From assembly GCA_002261195.1 (NCBI GenBank), contig MVBO01000130.1, forward strand, positions 1 to 42,326: a stretch of DNA of 42,326 bases. The letters run 5' to 3'. Within the stretch, counting starts at the first letter, position 1. Every line of letters begins with the position of its first letter. Below, piece by piece: positions 18,835 through 27,859 of this stretch. Made by a program: the position numbers and the translations under genes. The notes beneath the pieces are model-generated. The model had not been told where the DNA came from. It saw nothing but the letters and a program-made list of their open reading frames with translations, and ran no database searches. This DNA is from Bifiguratus adelaidae. Lineage: Eukaryota > Mucoromycota > Endogonomycetes > Endogonales.

Positions 18835-20001
18835 ATGAAGACCGCCTACCTTGCCGCACTCTTATTGCTGGAATATTTTGTTCAGATCCTATCTCAACTG
18901 GTCTCGCTTCCACCCTATCCGGGCAAACATGACTCGCGTTGCAATACGATAACGGCCATGACCGGTGCCATCGTCAAGGACAAGATTTTCGTATTTGGAG
19001 GATGCTACAACATCCCACATGTCGTGGACCCTGACAGCGACTACTACCAGCATTTTCTCATTCCACAACACTAGTACAACGTGACAGACGAGATCTATTC
19101 GTACAATGTAGTCACTGAAGAGTGGATCATGGAAGGGAAAACGCCGTGGCCCCTCAAAAGTGCTTCACTTCAAGTGGTGAATGATGACATATACCTCTAC
19201 AACATCCGATGGAACAGTACAGAGAGGACATCTATAGGTCTTTGGGCATACAACACAAAGAACGGCGCTTGGAAGAGTCACGGCGACTTTCCATTCCTAT
19301 GGCACGGGGCCTTGGTCTCTTGTGAGCACGATGGCAAACTCTACTTTGGCGGTAGCGATGACGGTTTTCAAAGAAACATACTCCAAGTCTATGACCTTAG
19401 TACTGAATCCTGGAAGTCAGCCATATACCTTTCAGATCGATTGGTGCTCCGTGCACTCATCTGTCGACACCAAAGTATTCAGTTGATTGCTGGGAGGCTT
19501 GGCGACATTGACGAGGATGAACTTCGCCAACGACACCGTGGACATAGTGGCCCTCAATCAGTCGCTAACTTACATCGCAATGGTACCCTTGGATACCCAC
19601 CGGTATTGATCAGGGCATACACGCGCGGACAGATATCAAACGCTGATCCGAGCGATCCAAACCTCTACATGCTCATTCAGAGCGGCAACCACATTAGTAT
19701 CAGCTACCTCAACTTGGACACGTTTGAGGAGAAACCAGTTGGTAGTATTCTCTCAAACGTTCAAATGCCACTCTTGATGGTCCATGGCAAGGCAGTCTAT
19801 CTGCTGGGTGGTGTAAAAAGTCGACGCTCCCGAAACATCGATCCATTCGGTAAGCAAAACAGCGACGAGGATGCTACAGCTCTAGAGGAAGAAGAGAATA
19901 TTTTTCATCACAAGTTTATTGTGAATGAGGCGGTTGTACCCACCAACCTCACCTTACACAGACAAGGGGTTCAATGGGACAACGGCAGATTCGAAAAGTG
20001 A
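18835..20001 (+). pseudogene. Secreted kelch/galactose-oxidase-type beta-propeller protein, interrupted or spliced
   Basis: A 389-codon frame with a signal peptide (MKTAYLAALLLLEYFVQIL). Kelch-like repeats follow: GAIVKDKIFVFGGC, DEIYSYNVVTEEWIMEG, LWAYNTKNGAWKSHGDFP, HDGKLYFGG, LQVYDLSTESWKSA, and KAVYLLGGVKSRRS near the end. A TAG at 19072-19074 interrupts the frame between LIPQH and YNVTDEIYSY. Two readings are possible. One is a nonsense codon. The other is an in-frame 54-nt intron, 19021-19074 (GTCGTG...ACTAG), but that donor is poor compared with every other intron in the window. The C-terminal stretch is acidic (EEEEN). No membrane anchor is obvious. Ligand or partner unknown. Confidence 0.6.
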
Positions 20002-20226
20002 AAAGAAAAGTGTACGCTCAGATAGCTGAGTGGGACGCTTGAAAACGTATTTGCCCTCATTCGCCGCTCGCTTACCTCGTAACCTGAATGGGAATTGTAA
20101 ATTAGATTCACGCACCTGGCAGTCCAGGACGCGCGCATAATAGTCTCGAAGCAGTATATACACGAGTGCCTATGTCTAAGGGTATACGTACAGTACTCTT
20201 TCATGGAAAAATATAAACTGATCGGT

Positions 20227-21901
20227 TCAAGTTTTCAATTCTCGTCGCGAACGGACAAGAACAATGTGTAGAGCGAGCAAACACCCAGCGCCAAAGACGT
20301 AGCTTGCACCTGTGAACATGATGACGCCAGTATAACTTGTTCGATGTGTTGCGTCGAATAACGCGCCACAAATGGGAATAGAAGAGATGGAGCTGACGGC
20401 GTTGGCAAAAAAGACAAAGGACAGACCGGACGACAGTGAAGGGACCCCCTAAGAAAAGAAAAGCATGGATGAGCTCATGATAATCACTCAACTGTGCAAG
20501 CGACGTACCGTAACCTCTGCGGTGATAGGTGCTGCAAGCGTGAAAAAGACACCGCTGAAAAAACCGTAGACCACACAATAGGCCATGAGACCACCAAATG
20601 TGTGCACAAATTCCCACATCACCAGGCAAAGAATGCCAGAGACAGCATAGCAAAAGCAAGCAGTCAGTACGCGTCCAGAACGATCGGCCACCAGCCCAAT
20701 GACTATGCGTCCCTAGAGAAGAGATGAGATCAAGGCCTTATCAGACATTGTCATTTGACACATGTACATACCACCGCGTTCACTCCAGCCATGACAGAGA
20801 TACATGCTGCGCCTTGTTGAGCAGTCATACCATACGACTCTGCATAAGCTTATACAATGTGAGTCCACTTCCGAATGCCATAGCACCTCGACACGTACAT
20901 GGTACATAACTCAAAGGATTCATGTAAGCAAAGGTATACATCATGGCAGCCATAAACCACAGAGGGAATCCCGGCTTCTGCATCACACTCCAATCCAATG
21001 TCTTTTTCCGTTCAGCTGTCTCCTGCTCCATGACAGCGTTTTCGGCCCTCGCTTCCGCAAGCGATCTTGGGTTTGGAGGTCGGATCAGAAGTGCACCCAT
21101 GACACAGACAACGAGCTCAATGATTGCGACAACACGAAGGGTCCATGGCATGCCATACTTATCCAATAGTGTCTGAATAATGGGACTGAGCGCAACTCCA
21201 CCAATTCCGGATCCTGAGGCCGCAATGCCCATCATCAAGGATCTTCGCTGCTTGAACCAGAGTGGTGGAATAGCCGAGGCCGTCATAAACAGCAATGATG
21301 CTCCAATACCAAATAATATTCCCTGCGACAAGTAGAGGTGCCAAACCTAAACCATCATGGAGTCTCAGCATTTCCACGAAAATAAGATTTTGCTGCCACT
21401 CACCTGACTTCCCCAACTAGCCAGCAAGATTCCAAGTGTTACGCAAAAAGTTGCCGCCCACATGACAACGCGAAGACCGAGGCGATTGAGCAGCGGGCCA
21501 GCTAACAAGCCAAAGCCAAACTCAAAGCCAGTCGCAAGGGAGCCGATAAGCGATATCTCCGAGACCGAAGCTCGGCCTGCAAAGGTGTGAAAAGTGTAAT
21601 AGTCCTGAAAAAGGCCCCTTGACAAAGGTGTGAGGACAGAAACCAGAGTACGGATCAATACCTACCAGCATGTCACGTATCCGTAGGCCGCAAAACTTAA
21701 CATAAAGGACGCAAAGACAATCACATAACCGTACCGATCGCCATTCTCTCCGGGGAACAGATTAGCGTCCTCGACCGGTGCCGTATCAACTTGTTGGTGC
21801 TCCTCCTTTTCCACTATCGTATTCTCCTTTTCATCCTCCACTAATGTCTGGTCCGCCTCTGAGAGCGCAAGCACATTGTACTTGTCACCCACAGCGTCCA
21901 T
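20227..21901 (-). CDS. MFS transporter, monocarboxylate (MCT/MCH) type, copy 1
   Basis: Six exons: 21901-21666, 21617-21404, 21346-20899, 20848-20772, 20712-20509, 20448-20227, giving 466 residues. Introns of 48-60 nt all have GT donors and AG acceptors and keep the frame. The N-terminus is a cytosolic acidic tail, followed by YGYVTCWGLFQDYYTFHTF, GLLAGPLLNRLGLR, LWFKQRRSLMMGIAASGSGIGG and AESYGMTAQQGAACISVMAG, typical of fungal MCT-like carriers. About 12 membrane helices are expected. Substrate unknown; yeast relatives include the riboflavin carrier Mch5 and orphan Mch proteins. The exon boundaries match the second copy at 26054-27705 one for one, so the two are duplicates. Convergent with the kelch-like gene. 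Confidence 0.88.
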
Positions 21902-23553
21902 GGTTAAGAAGCAACTCTAGTCCTAGCTATGGAGCGGTTTCCTATTAGGGATGAGTCACCGACGAGAGAGGGACACAATGGTTGAACGGCGCGTCCGAAT
22001 TACGGTCAACGAGCCATTGATCGCTAGCATGAATGTAGCTGACAGATTAAGCAGGTCATTGAATTATAAAGGACAGCAGAGAGGTATTTCATCTGCACGT
22101 TAAGTATACAAGGCTTTGTTTGGAAGTGCTTTATATTTTGCTGCCATCATTAATTAAACTTTTCTTTCTCTTACCTCGAGCAAGGCGATGCTCTCGGACA
22201 CGTTTTTAACATCTCTACACGCATCAAAGCCGCAGAAGTCTGCTCAGTTGAAGCTGCCGTATGATGTGCAGGAGCTTTTGGTGATTGAAGCCTTTACACC
22301 ACAAGTCAAATTATGTTCTGCGAACTTGGATGAATCGAGCACAAGCAGGATGAAGGCAGAGGTTGGCAGGGCGGAATTGAAAGGGATCAGAGCAAGTTGA
22401 CTTACCTATCGTTCGCTCCATCGATGCTGTCAGCTATTCTATACGATATGTGGATCTATCTTTGTGCGGCAAAAGGCATTTGACAAGCTCTGCTGAGGCT
22501 ACCCATACGAATACTTTGAAGCACAGGTATATTATCATACTCATCATTCATAGCAGCATACTATGAATTGCGAGAGGATCAAAAACTGTCGCTGTACTAC
22601 GATTTGACTACCTTCGACAACTTAAAAGGTCTTACGCAACCTGATTTCGACTATTGGAGAACTGTGCGTTAACGCACTTCCAAACCGTCATCTACGACGC
22701 ATTGGGTGACTTGCCTTGCAGTTTTTTCGGCCATGATACCAGAATTGGCTATCGTACGCCTTCGACATGTTGAACAGATAACACAGGAGGGTATTACTTG
22801 CTACATTTGGCCGGCTGTTTGAGCAAGAATAGCAAGATTGGTGCAGGCTTGAACCAACAGTATAGTGTCCGCATCGTTCCATTAGACGTCGATACCATGC
22901 CTTTCGCATCACTCCTTTCCAACAGGAGAACCAACCTATCCACGCCATCGCCTGTGAATTCCGAGGTGCAAAGCAATACTTGATCAGGGATGTCCTGTGA
23001 ACAGCGCGGGCGTGTATCAGCTATACAGACACAGAGAATGTGATTTTCTTAGTCTTTCTCAGCCTGACGCGTTCGTACCGGAAGGAGATCGCTCTTTGTC
23101 TGGGAGTATAAGGACTTCGATCAGGTCGATATAGGATTTGCGCGCCGGATGAGCACTATGTCTATCATCCATTGTATCGATCTTTGCAACAAACGATCAC
23201 AGACACATAGGCAACGACGATAGCAGAGGATTCATCAGATTCAGCTCTTGCTCATTACAGTAATAGAGCATACGTTTACTGGCAACGATAGTTCCATTGT
23301 CCTAGTATTCATAGCCTGAATGCACCAAAATTACAGCATTACGACATGCTAGACTCCCTCTTCAACCATTTCGGATTAGTGAGCGCCGACCCGTGGCCAA
23401 TCATAGACTGGACGTCTCTTTAGCCCACGGTGGCACAAGAAGCTCCTGAATGTGTACGACAAACAGGTCGAACAACTGCTACAAGATGACTGGGATCTTG
23501 ATCTCGGTTCAGTTGTGGCTAGTTGAATTTACACAGTAACAATCTAAGCAAAA

Positions 23554-24228
23554 ATGCCCTTTGCAACGCTGTTCAGCGCAGATGCTGGGGCTTTGCAACC
23601 TATAGAAATGCAGTCTCTTTCCCGCAGAGCGTGGAGAGGTCTTATGAGAAATGTAATATGGGCACCACATTGCGTGTGTAGTGACAGCAAGTGCGTGGGT
23701 ATCCTCTGGGAGATCTGGAGTGTCAAGGATTTACAAGGTCGCTTTCCCACCTTATCCACAAAGTGGATGGCCTTCCTCGATTACGACCTAGTTCTTTGGG
23801 ACGCGCTGATGGCGTTGCTTGGTCTACCAGCCACAATCCTGTCCCGTTGCCGTTTGGATTTGCTGCAAGTTATTCTCAAGGTTTTATCCTTGGTCGAGGA
23901 TCACTTGAAGTTGGTGAACAACTGGCGCTTCTTAACTTACAGACGACGGCCCAAGACGATCGGGGTGTGCGACCTAATTCTCGAATACGATGGCCGGTTC
24001 ACAAAAGACTCAGGAACGCAACATCATGACGTCCGGGAGGCGATAGGTCCGGCCAATCACTGGCCCACTATTTCATCTAGTAGTAACTGTACTATATTGG
24101 CTTCCTTACATATGCAGCAACAATATCTGTCTTCAGAGCGTGGCCAGTATCGGACCGGACCATGTGAATGTCCGAAGTGTGCAGTGGAGGACCGCGTGGC
24201 ATCCACTGCCACATTAAGGTACGTGTGA
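23554..24228 (+). CDS. Hypothetical ORF, 224 residues, family unknown
   Basis: The longest open frame in the first half of the degenerate region. It starts MPFATLFSADAG and contains a Leu-rich part (WMAFLDYDLVLWDALMALLG, then LVEDHLKLVNNWRFL) that weakly resembles the end of the ORF at 24640-25251 (WQLAFLDDCLRALLG...LLARNRHFL). A Cys pair, CECPKC, occurs near the C-terminus. No known domain is recognised. It may be a remnant of a duplicated gene rather than an active one. Confidence 0.3.
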   Translation: MPFATLFSADAGALQPIEMQSLSRRAWRGLMRNVIWAPHCVCSDSKCVGILWEIWSVKDLQGRFPTLSTKWMAFLDYDLVLWDALMALLGLPATILSRCRLDLLQVILKVLSLVEDHLKLVNNWRFLTYRRRPKTIGVCDLILEYDGRFTKDSGTQHHDVREAIGPANHWPTISSSSNCTILASLHMQQQYLSSERGQYRTGPCECPKCAVEDRVASTATLRYV

Positions 24229-24639
24229 TATTGTATGGGTGGGCTCAAAAAGGGCATGTGTGTGTGGATGAACCATCACCTTCTCCGCGATATCTCTCCG
24301 ATAAGATTTCCTTTGCCTATGTGATTATATTGAACGTGCTGTGGTGTAGTCGGAGTCCTTTACAAGATGATGTTGCGTATCTTTCAAAAGGAAGTTTGGT
24401 TGAAGAACACATTCCAGGAATCAATGTCAATCTTGACCCTTGAAACGAATCGAACTATAGGGAAACGTCGTTTCGTTGTTTGACTTTCTTGTTCAAGTGC
24501 CCGTGCCTTGAATTTGCTTCATCGCACCAGTGATATATAACATAGCGTACTGCTTTGAAGCTCTCGCTAGGCCGTCAATAGTGAGCAAAATCGGTTGTAA
24601 GCTCGTGGTCATTGATATGTTTCTCGAGGAGGTGGACGA

Positions 24640-25251
24640 ATGCCATCTTTGTTGTCGCCCAAGGTCGACTGGCTGTTGAATTCTCCGAGCACAACGAGCA
24701 CAAGTCGGTCACATTGTCTCTTCGAACATTTTCCGAATTGGAAGCTAGACTCACTAATAAGACTCCCGGAAGAAGTGACGAAGGTTGTGGTTATCATAGC
24801 CATTTCCGAAGCATATCATCTTTATGAGGAGCGCGAACTAAGTGATCTGGATACCGACGAGACGCACCAGCGATATGAAGAAGCATGGAGGAATGAGTTC
24901 GATACCAATAGCCAAACATACTATTCCCTTCAATGTTGCTGCAAACGATTTACACAAGATAGACATCTCTTCGAGATTTCGGAATGTATCTTCGAGCTCA
25001 TTAACCGAGGCAACAATCCTCCAGGAGATCTTAAACTTGACGGGGTAGTACAAAGTTCGTTCTGGTATACGCCTATGCAGTGGCAATTGGCCTTTCTCGA
25101 CGACTGTTTGAGAGCATTGCTTGGTCCTCTTGATCCAGAAACGGAAGTTGGATATGATGTTTTAGGCGAATGCTTCACTTCTTTCATGATATACATAGAT
25201 ATGGAGTTGCTTGCGCGGAACAGACACTTTCTGAATCTTTCCCTGCGATAG
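24640..25251 (+). CDS. Hypothetical ORF, 203 residues, family unknown
   Basis: Starts MPSLLSPKVDWLL. It has an LIRLPEEVTKVVVIIAI segment, then acidic helices, a Cys cluster (LQCCCKRF) and a C-terminal Leu-rich segment resembling that of the ORF at 23554. No family recognised. It is the best preserved member of the putative degenerate family here; whether it is expressed cannot be told from sequence. Confidence 0.35.
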   Translation: MPSLLSPKVDWLLNSPSTTSTSRSHCLFEHFPNWKLDSLIRLPEEVTKVVVIIAISEAYHLYEERELSDLDTDETHQRYEEAWRNEFDTNSQTYYSLQCCCKRFTQDRHLFEISECIFELINRGNNPPGDLKLDGVVQSSFWYTPMQWQLAFLDDCLRALLGPLDPETEVGYDVLGECFTSFMIYIDMELLARNRHFLNLSLR

Positions 25252-26053
25252 AAGGTCATATCAATATGCAATCAACTTATCGGGCACTCGCTGCAAGGCA
25301 ATAAGCGAAGCGGATCGGCTTTATGGTATGCACGCTTACCTTGTGTGATCACAAAAGACAAAAGCATGCCCTACGAGAGGTTACTCTTCAGCCCGATGCA
25401 AAGCCATGCTTGCTATATAGACTGTACAAACGATTATGGGTATAATTTCGGTCGTATTTTCCGCAACGTGTTCTTCCAACCAGTGTGCGATCCAGATACG
25501 AAAAGCAAAATGTCGGTGTTGTACTCACTTCCCGGAAGATGGATCCGCGACCGCGACGCGGTTCGTGTGATGTTTGGCTGAATTTCAATTCGAATTGTTG
25601 TTATCGAATTTGCGGTTTGATTGAGACCTACAATCATCATCTTTTTGGTGAGTATATACCTGCAGCCGACGAGGAGAGGAGGAAAAACACCAACTTTACT
25701 CCCTACGAGCTTTCCGATCGCGACCGATATTGATGAGTTTAGATAGATGAGTTGCTTTCTCGACGAAGAGTCATTCAACAGTATAACCAAGGATAATTCT
25801 CGCATAGTGAAATTACTGTGAATCGGCTACTTGCTGACTTGGCTGTAAATGATATGAGGATTTTACCTCAAATCGTTCGCCGTATGAATATCAAGCACGA
25901 TTATGCCGCCTGCGCTAACTGGTTTGGATTGCCTCGAGGTAGCCGAAGTCTGTATAAAACCTGCCTGCATCTCACCTGCACAACATCTTTACATCATAAC
26001 CATAGGTTATTTGTAACGAAGTAACTGATCTTTTAAAGTGTGCTAATGTACAT

Positions 26054-27705
26054 CTATGTGGTATGAGATCTATGGCGCTCTCTAACCAGAATGATTTCTA
26101 GTGCAACTAGACAAAAGGCGCCAATGACATAGGACGCTCCTGTGAACATAATGACTCCAGTGTAACTGGTACGGTGGGTAGCCTCAAATATGGCACCACA
26201 GATGGGTATAGCGGAAACGGCACTGATCGCGTTGGCGAAGAAGATGAAGGATAATGCGGAAGATAATGACGAGATACCCTACGCTAGTCTTGAGATACGT
26301 TTCACTAGCATGTCGCAGATGTGCTTACCGTCACTTCAACGGTAATGGGTACGGAGAGTGCGAAATAGACGCCACTAAATAGACCAAATAGGGCAGAGAA
26401 TCCCATCAGCGTGGCGAACTTGGTCGCGAATTGCCAAATGAAAAAGTTTGCAATGCCAGCAATAAAGTAAGACACGATGCCGATCTGTACCTTTCCAAAC
26501 CGATCGGCGCAAAAGCCAATGATGATGCGTCCCTGGAAAGCAGCTATAGATCAGAAAGGGGTATATCATACGATGAAAGGCGATATACCACTGCGGTCAG
26601 ACCAGACATGACGGCTATACAAGCCGCTCCTTGTGACGGACTCATGCCATACATTTGAGCATACGCTGAATGATAACGCGAATGAAAGGGTGACATATTG
26701 AGAATCCATATTACTCACATGGAACAAAACTGAAGGGCGTCGCATAGCCAAAGGTAAACATGGTAGCGGCCAAGAACCAAAAGGGAAAACCGGGTCGTTT
26801 CAAGACTTGAAAGTCCAGTATCTTTTTGCGCGATTTCTTGGCCTTTTCGCCGTTGTCTGCTGTCCCTTGGTGACTGCTGCGTCTCTTCTTCGGTGGTCGA
26901 ATCAAGAGTGCTGCAGTAACGGAAGCAACCAGTTCCACTAGAGCCACTACCCGAAGAGCCCATGCTACCCCGACTCTGTCTTGTACAGTCTGGACCACCG
27001 GACTGAGCACAAGACCGCCAACACCGCTTCCAGACACTGCAATACCCATCATCAAGGACCGACGTTTGAGAAACCACTGGGGTATAACGGTCGATCCGGC
27101 CATATACAGGAGCGCGGCCCCAAACGCAAACAAGACGCCTTGCGAAAGACATAGTTGCCAAATCTATACCATCAGTGAGCGATCGATCATCAACCAGACG
27201 TGTCCTTACCTCAGTTCCCCAACTCGCCAAGAGAATACCGAGCGTGACGCATGCCGATCCCAACCAGAGGATGAAGCGAAGTCCGAATCGGTTCAACAGC
27301 GGTCCAGCTAACAATCCGAACGCTGCTTCACCGCCATTTCCGATGGATCCAATCACTGTCACTGCTGTGACGGATGCGCGTCCGGCAAAGGTATGATAGG
27401 TATAATAGTCTTGAAAGATACCCCTATCATCACACAATGAGCGCCATGGATCACGTCTGCCGCACGAATAACACTTACCAACAGTTGAGGTATCCATAGG
27501 CAGAAAAGCAGCATAGAAATGACGCAAAAACCGTCAAGTAAGCATGCAAATTCCCCGTGTCGCCAGGGAAGATGTCCTCTTCCACCGTGCCGTCATGCTG
27601 ACTCGAGTGATCGGGCTGATTAACGGCAGTCTCAGTCTCTGAAGCTGTAACAGTGTCGTCTTCACAAGCTGTTGGCGGTACAGCTGCTATATCCTTGTCA
27701 CCCAT
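26054..27705 (-). CDS. MFS transporter, monocarboxylate (MCT/MCH) type, copy 2
   Basis: Six exons: 27705-27479, 27423-27210, 27163-26719, 26665-26589, 26532-26329, 26278-26054, giving 463 residues. Five introns of 46-56 nt with GT donors and AG acceptors keep the frame. Markers: YGYLNCWGIFQDYYTYHTF, GLLAGPLLNRFGLR, FLKRRSLMMGIAVSGSGVGG, SYAQMYGMSPSQGAACIAVM and EATHRTSYTGVIMFTGASYV. The last block is nearly identical in copy 1. Exons 2, 4 and 5 have exactly the same lengths as in copy 1 (214, 77 and 204 nt). I chose the ATG at 27703-27705; an ATG at 27765 would add 20 residues. Lies 154 bp downstream of AVL9 on the same strand. Substrate unknown. Confidence 0.88.
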
Positions 27706-27859
27706 CTTCTCACCGAGTGCGTACCGATAGCAAGCGCATGCCAACCGAGATTTGAGCAAGAGCAAAAGCCCTTTGTCGCACTTCCCGACATTCGGGCAAA
27801 GGTTTTTCCATTGCCATCAAAGAGTGTTACAATGAATTAAATATCCATTTATGGTTATT

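Larger units (their letters stand above)
21902..26053. other. 4-kb degenerate ORF region between the two MFS paralogues
   Basis: Rich in short plus-strand ORFs broken by stops, with no recognised domain. Recurrent features suggest several decayed copies of one unknown family. Short starts of the form MPF-A-S/T-L occur at about 22900 and 23554, and related MPSLLS and MPYERLL starts at 24640 and about 25366. A hydrophobic block after a leucine-proline pair reads LKLPYDVQELLVIEAF near 22250 and IRLPEEVTKVVVIIAI near 24760. The two longest ORFs are listed separately. The L-P-x-E/D-V pattern faintly recalls F-box starts, but this is too weak for a call. No transposase, terminal repeats or tRNA were seen. 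Confidence 0.4.

Noticed and set aside
7225-20001. Reassignment of stop codons to sense in this organism
   Set aside because: TAG, TAA and TGA all act as normal terminators of intact genes here (for example LEU1 TAG, regulator TAA, RAD7 TGA), so a global recoding does not fit.
7225-20001. Repeat-induced point mutation as cause of the stops
   Set aside because: The affected genes are single copies here, each carries a single stop, and the required sense codon is unknown in most cases, so a C-to-T bias cannot be shown.
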